From NCBI GenBank assembly GCA_036245805.1, contig BTRK01000004.1, positions 15,066,001 to 15,130,000 on the forward strand: DNA of 64,000 bases, read 5' to 3'. The position numbers were made by a program, and so were the translations under genes. This DNA comes from Pristionchus mayeri (taxonomy: Eukaryota > Nematoda > Chromadorea > Rhabditida > Neodiplogasteridae). A model generated the notes under the pieces. The model worked only from the letters and a program-made list of their open reading frames with translations. It was not told where the DNA came from and made no database searches. Each line of letters starts with the position of its first letter. The stretch's first letter is position 1. This document shows positions 1 through 12,045 of this stretch, piece after piece.

Positions 1-961
1 AACAACAACAGAGGACAAAAGATAAGGGGGTTCAGTGACGGATGAGAAGGAGGAATGGGCCTTCTCAATTGCCATTTCTTATTTGTGGGTTAATCGAGAA
101 TCCACCAGGGCCCAAATGCCCATAAATACGGGATGGCTTTATCACGCTTACTTTCGATCGGGAATCATTTCCCGGTAGCCAGTCAATGTATCATTAGTCC
201 ATGAAGCCTCTGATTACCGGGAAACGATTCTCGACACAATAAACTGCTATTCAACCCGCGTGGAAAAAGTGGTGGAGAGGATTGAGGCATAGAGAGGGAG
301 ATGGAAAGAATGACAGCTATGCGAAGAAGGGAGTTTGGCCTCCTCTCTTTCAGAATGTTTTCTCCCGCATGCGTATGCAAAAAAAGATGTGCGCTCACGC
401 TTCAAGGCCAGGCCAAAATTAGACTCGGACTCGAATGGGATTAGAAGCGGAAGGGCTAGAAGGCTGAGAAGGCAAGAGCAGATTTTTCGTTGATTCATAC
501 ATTGCGAAATGACTTTATTCATGGGAAATCGAGTCGAGAGCGCAGATATTTTTAGAAGACAATAGAAGGAGGTCACGAGGTCACTTCCCACTGTGCTGAT
601 CAACTTTTTGTTAGTGAGTTCCTACAAGATTTATTTTCGAACAATGTTTCTACACTAAGACACGCTATGCTTATGAATGTAATCCCTCAGTCGACATAAC
701 CGTTGAGCGCGTGAAGTCGCTCATCGAGCCCACAGCTAGCACTTTCACAGTCTTCGGTAGTCGGGCGAGGCCGATGAGACGGAGGAAGGCCCGGCTGCGA
801 TTTCGAAATTACTCTATTTTCACGCGCTCTGCGGTGAAATGAAGAGACGGCGAACCAAATGTGCGTATACTACTTCCTAGAGAACCACTGGGTATCTCAC
901 GAGGCTCATATTGCTCCAGATCGCATGGTACACCATTCCAAATTCTTCCAAAAGGGGAAGA
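1..961. other. No confident gene
   Basis: I see no gene I can support here. A short inverted repeat lies at about 155-235, with arms built around the sequence cgggaatcatttcccggta. One exon-like plus-strand block lies at 691-756, after the acceptor-like ccctcag and before the donor-like ggtagtc. It is open in one frame, but with no partner exon I do not call a gene. Confidence 0.4.
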
Positions 962-963
962 TA

Positions 964-2228
964 TTGGGTTGTAACATAAGTTTTGTCGCATTTCGGAGGT
1001 TCACAATATTTCCATGAACGATACTTCTCAAATATTCCCGTTGCCTGACCTCATAGTATATCTTTGGGGTATGCATGCCCATTCTAACTATAGTGTATAG
1101 CTGAACTGTCCATGCCGGCTATGCGAATAATATCGATATGAACTGATTTGAATTTTATGCAAATTTTATTTATTTGTTTGACCGGGTGCTAGTTCGAAGA
1201 TACGAATAATGAACCAAACTCCTACAGCATGATGATATGCCCCGTGAATGCTCTTTCAAAATATATGCCAGATATGGTGCTATGTTGAGCGGAATCGAAG
1301 ATATAGTTCACTGAATCTAAGGTTAGCCGCTGATTCCTAGCCAACTTGACCAAGTCTCCTGAATCCAAAATTAAAACAACAGTGACTATCGTAAGTGCGT
1401 TCTAATTACCACTCATGAGGGTCTAATTTCTCATGAACCGGCGAGGCAAATAGTACTCTACATGCGGGAAATTTGAAATTTTCATTAATTCATTTTGTGA
1501 AAATTTTGCCAAAAATGCAAGTTTATGTGTTTTTGAATTCATGATTGTCATTCAAAAGCTATTGATTTCTAAAATTATCCCGAATACATAATGGTAAGGG
1601 AATGGTGGTTGGTTCGGATGATCACAATAAATCAGATATTGAACGTATGTGTGAGGTAGAAATTTCAACAAAGTGCCAATTTCAGTAGTTTTATTTACAC
1701 ACCATCGTTCTATATGGAGCTACTTATCTCAACAGAACCCGATAGACCCCAAACGGTAAATGTATACTGAACACCTTGGGTGAATTATATTTCACAACTA
1801 TTTGGATTTCCACATCTATTGAGAAGAAAATTCTGCTAGCAAAAGTTTTCCCAACCGTCACCTACCATCCACATTACACAAACTCGTCTAACTTTCTAGA
1901 AAGCTTTTAGTTTGTCATTATCCGTGGATGGTTCAAAATTATACCCATATATTGTACTTTACGAATATCACACCAAATCGACATAATTCCTCCTTTTCAA
2001 GAAGTCCTGGTGCGCGAAAATGATTTGTAATCCTGTTCTCACTACAACTTTGTCTGACTACTGTGCCTCTCTAACTGTCTTGACAGGATTGAAGTAAAGC
2101 GCGTAAGAAAGGGTACGAAGGCCCTCACTGATTATGAATAACGAAATTGAGATTAAATTAATTCGAAGAATTTCTGAGGTTAGAATGCGTAAGAGATAGG
2201 ACGCGACAAAACTTATGTTACAACCTGA
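964..2228. mobile_element. Mariner-like element, decayed (M1)
   Basis: The left end TTGGGTTGTAACATAAG and the right end (reverse complement TCAGGTTGTAACATAAG) form inverted terminal repeats of about 28 bp. TA dinucleotides flank both sides (962-963 and 2229-2230). The length, 1265 bp, is typical of a full-length mariner, but no long transposase frame survives. A second, truncated copy of the same family lies at 19404-20271. Family assignment rests on the TA target and on the resemblance of the termini to mariner ends. Confidence 0.8.
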
Positions 2229-2274
2229 TATAAATAGTGAAATTACGGTGCGATTACACCCATTTCGCACTCGA

Positions 2275-2351
2275 CACTAGGTCGGATGAGAACTATGACG
2301 TCCTGCCGCCTTTGATGTATCATGGCGTCATAGTTCCCATCCGACCTAGTG
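2275..2351. repeat. Small hairpin repeat
   Basis: The arms CACTAGGTCGGATGAGAACT and its near-complement fold into a stem of about 25 bp. A second hairpin of the family lies at 5280-5368. Single half-arms occur near 3293-3327 and 46990-47035. It looks like a very small dispersed foldback repeat with no coding capacity. Confidence 0.65.
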
Positions 2352-2387
2352 CATTCGCACTCTAATTCACTCCATGCACCACAAAAA

Positions 2388-2904
2388 ATGGTGCGTTTAT
2401 CGTCGCCGATCCCCCTCATTGCTAGGTCAGAATGACTCATCCAGGGGGTCAAACGACGAGAAATGAGGGGTCAAATCTCCTCTCCAGGGGGGTCAGAATG
2501 AGCGTTTTGAGGGGTCTGGAGAGGGGGTCAAATCGAGCTCGGAGAGAGGGGAAATGTAGTCAAATGAGGTTCTCCAATATCAGCGTGTTCGGAGTGAAAC
2601 ATATTTGATAATTTTCGAAATTAGCAATTGTGCAGTTGGGTTTCACCGTAGCAATATTTCCGAGAAGGTCGTTTTCACATAAAATCAAGTATGTTTCACT
2701 CCGAACATGCTGATATTGGAGAACCTGATTTGACTACAATTCCCATCTCTCCGAGCTCGATTTGACCCCCTCTCCAGACCCCTCAAAACGCTCATTCTGA
2801 CCCCCTGGAGAGGAGATTTGACCCCTCATTTCTCGTCGTTTGTCCCCCTGAACGAGTCATTCTGACCTAGCAATGAGGGGGATCGGCGACGATAAACGCA
2901 CCAT
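2388..2904. repeat. Palindromic repeat element
   Basis: The left arm begins ATGGTGCGTTTATCGTCGCC and the right arm ends with its reverse complement. Each arm is about 190 bp and they enclose a loop of about 100 bp. The arms are rich in short GGGGTCA-type motifs. No transposase is visible. Confidence 0.75.
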
Positions 2905-2905
2905 A

Positions 2906-3650
2906 ACAGATTTTTCCCGAAAGTCGGCGATGTAGAAGATGAAAAGGAGATGGTCGAAGAACGGATGAGTAACGCACGCAAAAGGAACGATGACCGAAAC
3001 GTAGACGTTCGAAATGCCTCAATGTGACTAGTAAAGACGATTTGTATTCTCCCGAAGTGCGACGAAAGATAAGGCCCACGATTGATCCAAAGGCGGGATG
3101 AATTCAAAAAAATCAAGTATTTACAAAGTCTCTTCATTCCCCGTACTCTCTCATCGCTCCGAAAGTGCGTTAATTGAAGAGATGATTAACCGAATTTCGC
3201 ATTCTACAACTGGCCGAAAGCAGGCAGCAGCAGTACAGTATAGTACTATCCTACTATCCTGCCACATACTAGCCGTCCTGCAGCGCCTTGATGTATCATG
3301 GCGTCATAGTTCTCATCCGACCTAGTGCCTTCGCACTTCACTCCATCCACCTCAAATAACAGATTCTTACCGGAAGTCGGCGATGGTGAAGATGAGAAGG
3401 ATAGGGTCGAAAAGCGGATGAGTAACACACGCAGGAGGAACGATGAACGAAACGTAGACGTTCGAAATGCCTCAATGTGACGAATATAGACGATTTGTAT
3501 TCTCCCGAAGTGCGACGAAAGATAAGGCCCACGATTGATCCAAAGGCGGGATGAATTCAAAAAATCAAGTATTTACAAAGTCTCTTCATTCCCCGCACTC
3601 TCTCATCGCTCCGAAAGTCCTTTATTTGAAAAGATGATTAGCCGAATAGG
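2906..3650. repeat. Direct duplication of about 290 bp
   Basis: The segment 2906-3200 recurs at about 3357-3650 with scattered differences. Both copies include the stretch from 'gtcggcgatg' through 'tcatcgctccgaaagt'. The spacer holds half of the small hairpin family. Similar frames are open on the minus strand in both copies, but I find no splice or motif evidence that they are coding. Confidence 0.65.
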
Positions 3651-5493
3651 CCCTTAGTGCCTCCTGAAAATATCTCTGGAGAGATAACCAACAGACGCAC
3701 GAAGTCAAATCGTTTGTATCATGTCGACTCCCAAGTGCTAACACAATAACCTGTCTGCCTGTGCAACGACGAAATTCGAAATTTATTTTATCATACAATT
3801 TGAAGGTGTGAGTGATGAGTGTCAATGATGTACCATACTAAAAAGGCGCTATTCACTAAAATACCATCAACTACTATACGATCGTAGCGATATTTGTCGA
3901 CGACAGAATCTGGAAATTTTATTCCCGACTTAATTGAATTCGAGTCTTTTTTTCTTCACGCGCTTCGAGTCTTAATTGAATTTTTAGAGACTTAATTGAA
4001 TTCGAGTCGGGTCATTTCTGACCAATCATTTCTCGCCGCGAGCTATCCCGTCGCGAAGCGACGGTGCCGTCTGCAAGACCTGGCCGTTGGCGGTAGCCAA
4101 CGGCTAGTTACCAAAGTATAGCTCAGATCGCCTCTCTATCGTGCGCGAAGCTTTCCCGGGGCGGCTACTGGTATTTCGATTATCTATATTGCGATACAGA
4201 TGATAGCTAACTGAGCGATGAAGATGAGACTGGTGACTTTTTGACTAACTTTCTACATTTGTTGTTGTTATCATGGCTGACATGGACGATCACCAGTCCC
4301 GTCGTACGATTTATGATGAGCTGCTGAAACCAACGATCTCAGTTCCTCCTGGGAAGTGATATGCTGAAAAATAAGAAGCACTCGAGTTCGTTTTTTTACC
4401 GTGATGCCTCGTGACGCCGAAGACTCGTTCAAAGAAAAAAAAGTGATGGTTATCATGTCCCTAGACGATTCTTAAAGTTGGTGATCGTATTGCGAGTTCG
4501 ATATTGGTGAAAATAATATACGATGGGATGATCGTTGGGACAGATGTTTTTCTTGTTAAGAAAGATCTTCAAATATTCGTAGAATCATTACAGGTGGAGC
4601 TCCTTGCTATAGTAACCATTTTTCCATGAACCAATTTTAGAATATTTTTTTATTATGTACACTGGCGAGTGAACCATGAGAAGGGGTTCAATATGACACA
4701 TTTATATACAATTTACAATTGTCAAATCATTTATGCAAAGTGGATAATGCAATAAATTACAAAAAGATGCCTGCAGAAATTCGAATTTCATGTTGAATTT
4801 ATATTCTCACTGAAGCAACTGACACTGCTCTGGATTCTCCACTACTTCGTCGACAGCACGACAACAGTTGCATGAAAGCCATTCTAAAACACATAATAGT
4901 GATTTGATGTATCCTCTTTTCTAACGCTCAGTTTTTCACAGGTCAGTCATTCTGTCTGACCTGTGAAAAAGCGCTCGAAATGTGATTCGGCAAGCACGCA
5001 TGATGTGACTACTCTTATGGTGTTGGAAATATTGTCATCTTAAAACAAGTCCTAAACAGCTCCGGCACGCGGAAGCTGGCAAATCGGCGAAAGAGTGCGA
5101 CGCGAAGCTCAGGTTGACGGAAAGAGAAAACAAATCGGATATTCGTGAGCTGCTTTCAGTACCGCACTCTGCATCCACCGCAACAATAATTATTCAGTTT
5201 GTATGAATCCTCCCTAAAAGGTGGAGGGGGCCACTCACTTCATTTTCAACACTCTTTTTCAGGTCGATCTGCGAGAACTGCACTAGGTCGGATGAGAACT
5301 AAGACGGCATGCCGCCTTTGATAGGTCAAAGGCGGCATGACGTCATTGTTATCATCCGAGTTTGTGCCGCGAGAACATGTGATAAAATAATAATGCGACA
5401 GTATAGTGCCTATTAAGCTTATCAGCACCAAGCTGCTGGTTGGATGCTTGCATTCGCGCATTACGTTTGTGCGATAGCGATATATGGGCTAAC
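3651..5493. other. No confident gene; possible cysteine-rich 3' exon
   Basis: Only one exon-like block stands out: 4807-4883 on the minus strand. It follows a TTTTAG acceptor and ends in TGA. It would encode a short cysteine-rich tail containing CNCCRAVDEVVENPEQCQ. No upstream exon in matching phase was found, so it may be a relic. A hairpin repeat lies at 5280-5368. The terminal exon of the chemoreceptor at 5494-7414 should also lie here, but I could not identify it. Confidence 0.3.
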
Positions 5494-7414
5494 CTGAAAT
5501 CTGTGAGGAACACGATGAGGAATATCGGGTCGAGCAGTGATTGCGACGCGCATGACATCGGCGTTAGGATGGCCACCCAAGGATACGGGCCGATTCCTGG
5601 TTGTTGACAATTTGTCATAAAATAACGAAAATTTCACTATATTCCCCGTAATCAGTAAGACGACAAAGCCACGTCTCTCTCGCATCTTCAGAATTTTATT
5701 TATTTTATTATTTATCGTACACCACTAGGGTACTTCGGCAAGTGCAGAATGCGCGTGAAATGGGGGGTAGCGTTGGATAGACGGGTCATCGGCTTTTGAT
5801 TTCGCTCTCCGACCGGTCTAGATCGGTCTAGCGCTGAGGGAGCGTTGGTAATGACGATACGAAGGCCCGTATTCGAACTCTAGTTGTTAAATCAAAAATG
5901 CTGAATAAAATATGAAAATTCACCAATAATAGGAGGCAGCATGGACAGAACGAGCGGAAAGTGTGACGATGTCAGAGGAAAAAATGCCTAAATTGTTCTT
6001 TTGGAGTATTGGTCATAGAAATATGGCGATACTTGAGCATGAAGCGAACGAAACACTTGACGCTGCAACTGGATTGCTCTGCTGCTTTTCGCGTGGGTTC
6101 TGGAATTGTGCGTTTTGCTATTGCATGTTTGTTGCAAGTGTTTATTGAGCATACTTGCGTTTTCCTCATTGTTTTCGAGTGCTTACTCCAAGTGTTGATT
6201 AAGCAGACACGCGTATCGTATGATAACAATGTAGGAGCCGAATACAAAGATCAGCAGTAGGCATGCAACTGTGAACGTAGGCAATCGAGGATTCTCCCCT
6301 GCCTGAAATTTTTTTTATTTACGGATTTCAAGGAGCATAGATTATTGGTAATCAGTGACAGCCTTTTGGATTTTTTTGTCGCTTATGCTTAACTGGGCAT
6401 AAGAACCCCAGCTCGCAGCGTAAGACTCCAACGTATCGATGTTTCGGATTTTAATTTTTTTTTCAAGTTACAATACAAAACAATTACCCAGAAGAGCAAG
6501 ATGACGCACTCCCAGGCCTCTCCCTGGAAGTGTTCAACCACTGAGGGATAACTGCCGTCCATCAGGGGAGCCACCGCTGCCACATTTTGAACATCCGGAG
6601 CGGCCAAGATGTACATGCCCAATACGCTAAAATATACCGCTCAAACACAATTTTGCATAATCCATACCCGATCGCATTGATGGCGACAGTCGTGATAGCC
6701 ATAATTATGAAAAAAAACGCGCGATTTCACGAAATGCGAACTGTAAACTGTTATTCAATAGTGAAAAAATGGGTTAACTATTGCGGTACTTGAGCAGTAA
6801 GTGGGTGTAATTTCATAATTGGATCTACAACAAGCTTATTTTGATGATTTGCTCATTGTTTTCGAATAGTTGCACGAATTGTGCGCTAATACCTTCTTAT
6901 CGAAAGTGTCCGGTAGATGAAGTGGAAGGCGAGAATTGGAACTGCTGTCGAATAGGCACCGGAAAAGAGGCATGCCCTTATTCGATGGTTTACGTATCCA
7001 TGACTGTACATGAGGGCCGCATGTCCGACCATTTCGGGGATTTAAATTCTAAAATTATAGTTGCGGAAGATGGTATCACAATCTGGTACCGGATAGGCAA
7101 GCCAGTGCAGTACGGCGTAGTAGATATCGAATATAGAGAAACATATGATTAGGTACTGATAGAAACCGAGGCGTTTGAAGCGGTTCTTAGAAGTTTTGAT
7201 GATGACTAGCAACATCAAATATACGGTGATCGTGGCGACTGGAATAAACTCTCGAGTGGTCGAGTGGTTGGAGAGTGTGGGAAATGAAGAGAAAATTACC
7301 CGAATTGCGAACTCTAGAATAAACTAATCGAAATTAAATTACAACAAAAAATCGTATGTAATACAATTAATGTAATAAACCTGCGATTCCGTGCTGAACA
7401 GCGAGTGCGAAATC
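5494..7414 (-). CDS. Str-type 7TM chemoreceptor, possibly pseudogene
   Basis: Serpentine chemoreceptor, expected in the ciliary membrane of sensory neurons. Phase-compatible exons on the minus strand are 7414-7381, 7238-7090, about 7003-6890, 6626-6488, 6302-6187, 6099-6033, 5987-5924 and 5596-5494. The first two give TM1-TM2 (AVATITVYLMLLVIIKTSKN, then CFSIFDIYYAVLHWLAYP). The third holds AFHFIYR. The fifth gives TM5 (LLLIFVFGSYIVIIRYACL). The sixth has the typical loop motif RAIQLQRQVFRSLHAQ. The last two give TM6 and TM7, ending DPIFLIVFLTDFR, which matches the DP...DYR end of the Str superfamily. First and last exons were not found. Between exons 2 and 3 the straight reading frame meets a TAA at 7042-7044, and no splice pair I can see bridges it in phase. 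This may be a recently broken gene. Family confidence is good; intactness is doubtful. Confidence 0.72.
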
Positions 7415-7589
7415 CTGCAAAATCTAATGCTAAAATTGTAGAGACAATCATATTGTCTTCCATTTCGGCTCCCCACTACATTACATGACAAATTATAACT
7501 TACATTAACGAACTGATCTTGATACTGCTTATGTTGTCCATACAAATGAGCAAATATGAAGGCTGATTCTCGTTCAGGAAAGAAGAATA

Positions 7590-9371
7590 TGAGTGACATC
7601 TGAGAGAACTGAGCAATTCCAGCTATGTGCCGTACAACGAAAAATAAAGTCCCAATGTGGTGGTCGGTTTTTGTATCTTTTGAACGGCTCTTCCAAACCT
7701 CAAAAATGTATAGTGATTCTGAAAGATCTCGACGATATAAGAATTTTTACTGTTGGAAGTGAAAGGCTAGCTCATCTGTGAAAAAAATTATGACTATTTG
7801 AAAAATTTTCCATTACTCAAAATTGACGTCCTGGTAAATTGTAATCCGAATGCCCCTTTTTAAATATGCTATTTAGATTCTACGTGAAAAGTTACCCCTA
7901 GATATTTCTTTTCGCTCCAGAAGAGGCCAATGCATGGGGTCTCCTAATTCTCCGAAGATGTCATTGTCGTAATTCTTAGTAGAAATATGTGTATTTCAAG
8001 CGAATCATCGAAAAATCAGATCAGTTTCAAACTAATTTTGACGATTATAGAATAAGTAAGTAAAAATACGCTGAAAAAATCGGGGTTTGCGTCAAGTCTG
8101 AAAATTCGATTTTTCTTACTTCGAAAAATCGCAATTTTGAACGCTGTTATCTTAAAATATTCAAATAAAATATCGAATTTACCGGGTGAATCTTATAATA
8201 GGTACCGACATAGATTAGAAAATGGTGTGGAGAGGCTCCTCACCAATTGTGATACTTGAAATATTCTCGCCCGAAAACGATGTTTTGAGAGTATGTAAAT
8301 TATATTTACGAACAAATAATGGGTATTTTCGATAGGAATGGAATAATTTCAAGCGTACAACAACTTTGGCATGTAAGGTGATCGAAAAATATGTGCGCAC
8401 TTACAGATTTCAAAGATCGAAAAAAATCTAAATCATCAACATTGTGAAAATCGAAACTTTGAAAACAACGCATACTCCACTCTATTCAACGTTAATCAAC
8501 ACATCATGAGCGAGAAAGTATTAATCAACAAAAATTGATCAATTTTTAAAGAAATGCTTTGAGAATTCAATATATTGCAATTCCTGCTCTTTCTTAATAG
8601 CGTTTTCGGGCGAGAATATTTCAAGTATCACAATTGGTGAGGAGCCTCTCCACACCATTTTCTAATCTATGTCGGTACCTATTATAAGATTCACCCGGTA
8701 AATTCGATATTTTATTTGAATATTTTAAGATAACAACACTCAAAATTGCGATTTTTCGAAGTAAGAAAAATCGAATTTTTAGACTTGACGCAAACCCCAA
8801 TTTTTCAGCGTATTTTTACTTAATTATTCTAGAATCGTCAAAATTAGTTCGAAACTGATCTGATTTTTCGATGACTCGCTTGAAATACATATATTTCTAC
8901 TAAGAATTACGACAATGACATTTTCGGAGAATTAGGAGACCCCATGCATTGGCCTCTTTTGGTGCGAAAAGAAATATCTAGGGGTAACTTTTCACGTAGA
9001 ATCTAAATAGCATATTTAAAAAGGGGCATTCGGATTACAATTTACCAGGACGTCAATTTTGATTAATGGACAATTTTTCAAATAGTCATAATTTTTTTCA
9101 CAGATGAGCTCACTTCCAACAGTAAAAATGCTTATATCGTCGAGATCTTTCAGAATCACTATACATTTATGAGGTTTGGAAGAGCCGTTCAAAAGATACA
9201 AAAACCGACCACCCAGCTACAGCGCGACACAGGAAATGAGGGGTTAGAGATACGGCTTTCTAAGGTCGATTTTCGAACTCTACGTGAAAAGTTACCCCTA
9301 CAACACTCTTCACAGTGGGACTTTATTTTTCGTTGTACGGCACAAGGTTAGTTCTCTCAGATAGTCACTCA
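7590..9371. mobile_element. Long inverted-repeat (foldback) element
   Basis: Arms of about 690 bp (7590-8275) and 770 bp (8605-9371) are near-complementary and enclose a loop of about 330 bp. The ends read TGAGTGAC and GTCACTCA with TA outside both, as in TA-inserting elements. The right arm has about 100 bp that the left arm lacks. A third, rearranged partial copy occurs at about 22380-22507 plus 23192-23245. No transposase frame is present. Confidence 0.8.
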
Positions 9372-10135
9372 TATATATCACGCCATTCACGAGAGAATCG
9401 AGCTAAAATCGCCATTCCTGGGAATGGAGCTGAAATCGTGAAATGGGCTCTAACCGGTTTTGGGTATCCTGAGGCATGTCTGAGTGACCCCCGAAATCTT
9501 TTTGTGCAAACTTCATTTTGGAGCTCCCTAGATGGGGTCGGATATCGGCATCACCCACTTTGAGAGCACTTTTCTTGGAAACGGTGTAAGATAGAGCAAA
9601 ATTCACCTCTGGGTGACCCCCACTCATTTTTTGAGCTCTATCGATCTATATAAACCAATTTCTCTAAAACTCATTTTTAATATTGGTACAATGTAGGTCA
9701 ATTTTCTCAAAAATGTAGGTATAGCAGCAGCTCAAATTTTCAGAGTAGATGCAGCTCAGCGAGAGCTTTCCAATAAGTGGTTTTCGAAAAAAATACGATT
9801 CGGCTGGTGTGAGTTTCGCCCTTTTAACTTCGTCCGAATCGTTCGAACTTTATTTTCAACGGGGATATCGATAGGAAATCGATCATTTTCGTCCGATCGC
9901 TCCTAAAAGAGCGGTGTGAAATTAATTCGCCTGTTGAAAATAAAGTTCAAACGATACGGAAGAAGTTAAAAGGGCGAAACTCACACCAGCCGAATCGTAT
10001 TTTTTTCGCAAATCTCTTATTGGAAAGCTCTCGCTGAGCTGCATCTACTCTGAAAATTTGAGCTGCTGCTATACCTACATTTTTGAGAAAATTGACCTGC
10101 ATTGTACCAATATTAAAAATGAGTTTTAGAGAAAT

Positions 10136-10864
10136 TGTAGACAATTTTCGTGTCTTTGTGGTGTGAGGCAAAGGCAAAGGGGTGATAATAAAATATATTT
10201 ATTTACTTTAATTTACAAGGGAAACACGAAGTAAATGGTAGATCACAAGAAAGGAATGGGGTTGTTTACGTGACTATTGATTGGTTGGAAAAAGATTGAG
10301 AAAGATTGAAGTACCTTTATGAGGTCTTGAATCCTTGGATACCCGACGCCTTGTGGAGGTCGTCAGTGAGTGGATGGGAGGAGTGCTGTTGATGATACCC
10401 GAACGACTCGCGGAATCGTCCTGAGTGATGAAATGATGATAATGGGAAAAGGTGGATGGAACGAGTGAAAGGTGTGACCGCACGCAAGTAAAGCAATGCA
10501 ATGATGATGAGAATTAGGCAAGTGACCCTAGTGAATGGTTGAAGAAGAAAAAGAAAGCGACGTAAAAGCGACGTGAGCTTCGCCGAGCTTCGTTCACCAG
10601 AAAAAAGAAAATCATCGCGAGTCGCGGCCTTTTTTATGACGCTCATGAAGGCGGAACATATTGGAATGGCTTCGAGGAACGCGGGAAAGTTCAAATAAAT
10701 AGAAGGGAAGAAAAAAGGCGCCGAGAGGCCGCGGCGAACTTGGCTACAGTATGACTGCGTTATGGAGAGTGAATCGTAAAATGAATATATTATTTTTTTG
10801 GAATGATTATTTATTTTGATTATTTTATGAATGAATTGTAGTAGCGAAGTGACATTTCGCTATA
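10136..10864 (-). repeat. 3' LTR of BEL/Pao element
   Basis: This is the 729-bp full-length LTR copy, bounded by TGTAGACAATTTTCG at the low-coordinate edge and CATTTCGCTATA at the other. The parts 10136-10237 and 10622-10864 match the other LTR almost exactly. The middle 384 bp is present only here. In the coding direction the bases just inside this LTR (10865-10895) are pyrimidine-rich rather than the expected polypurine tract. Confidence 0.9.
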
Positions 10865-11117
10865 CTGGGAGGGAGGCGAAAGAGAAAGAAGGAAAGTGTT
10901 CTGATTGTTGTGTGATGAATGAATGAGACTAATTGGTCGAGCTTTATGAAGCTAGAGTAGCAAAGTGGAAAACGTAAAACAGTCAACGAACTAGAACAAG
11001 TTAGCACGAAAAACGATTAGGTGACAACAGGTGGTACAAGCATATGCCAATATGGCAGAAATACTAATAGGGGTAACTCCAGGCACCAATCGGGGTGGTC
11101 GATTTCTTCATTGCCTG

Positions 11118-11892
11118 TTAGGGCTGGAGGTCGGGGTTGCGAGGGCAGAAGAACTGCATGTGGAGACCACGACCGAGCTCGTCCGAGCATTCGCGTGTGC
11201 AGATTTCGGGTTCGCATGAGGCGCTATGGGTGGGACCGATGTGACGGAAACATGTATGGCACTGGATGGGTGACATGAGGGAGATACGGGTGGAGACACT
11301 GGGGACAATGGTGCAATTGCGAGAAAGATGACAGACAGAGGAACAGAAAGTGCATTTGACGGTGTGAGAATTGTGGGACGTCTTGAAATTGGGAGTAGTG
11401 CGAGGTGCAATTGGAGATCGACTACGATCTCTTGTGTGACTGGGACGGTCAATTGAATTGGGAGTACGATACTGAGAGCGAGGGGCAATGATAACTCGGG
11501 GAGTTCTGGGGGTAGATACCGACTGGGTAATGGGAGAAGGCTGGGAGATCTTGGTCAGAATGGCAGATAGAGTGAGCGTCATGGATCCAAGGTCGTCTTT
11601 GATAGCCTTGAGCTCATTGGAGACGAGTGCTCTGAGATCACTGACGTCCTCCTTGACATCGTTGACCTCTTGAGTGAGGTGAGTGTACATCGACTCGATG
11701 TAATCCTGAGGATAAATGATAATGATATGAAATTGAGATACTATTGATTCGTCATAAGATTTTGAGAATGGCAGTGATTATGAAAGGATGACTAGATTGG
11801 TTTGGAGAATATGAAAAATCATGTGCAATGATTACCCTAGTGGTGAAGTCATCCTGGTAGGAAACGGCGAGAAGCTCGGCTTCCTCGTCCAT
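11118..11892 (-). CDS. Spliced gag-like zinc-knuckle ORF 3' of pol
   Basis: Two exons on the minus strand: 11892-11836 (ATG, acidic start MDEEAELLAVSYQDDF) and 11705-11118. They are joined across a GTAATC...CCTCAG intron and predict 214 residues. Residues about 20-60 form a heptad-rich helix (likely coiled coil). A Ser/Pro/Arg-rich stretch follows, then a zinc knuckle with spacing C-x2-C-x4-H-x4-C (CTFCSSVCHLSRNC) and further Cys/His residues. An acceptor-like CATTCAG lies 27 bp upstream of the ATG, as if the message were spliced from the genomic RNA or trans-spliced. It lies between the integrase stop and the 3' LTR, where some LTR elements carry an env or accessory gene, but it has no signal peptide or membrane segment. 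The function, perhaps an accessory nucleic-acid-binding protein, is inferred. Confidence 0.7.
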
Positions 11893-12000
11893 CTTGCTTT
11901 TCTCTGCGTTCGCGAGAGGCTGAATGGGATTGATGAAATGAGAGAATGATTGAAAGATAAATGATTTGATAATTACAGTGTGAATTCACAGTGGAAACCT

Positions 12001-12017
12001 CGGGGGGGGGGGGGGGG
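12001..12017. repeat. Poly-G run of about 16-17
   Basis: A homopolymer of G, following a C, sits between the pol stop and the 3' ORF of the retrotransposon. Runs like this are prone to polymerase and assembly length errors. Confidence 0.9.
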
Positions 12018-12045
12018 AATGGGAAATGGGAAAGAGAGATGAACC

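Noticed and set aside
2826..3560. Pair of similar minus-strand ORFs of about 103 codons.
   Set aside because: They arise from the 290-bp direct duplication. Similarity follows the DNA repeat and there is no independent coding evidence.
11021..11673. Plus-strand and alternative minus-strand ORFs over the retrotransposon 3' end.
   Set aside because: They are shadows of the zinc-knuckle ORF, which has the start, splice sites and cysteine motif.
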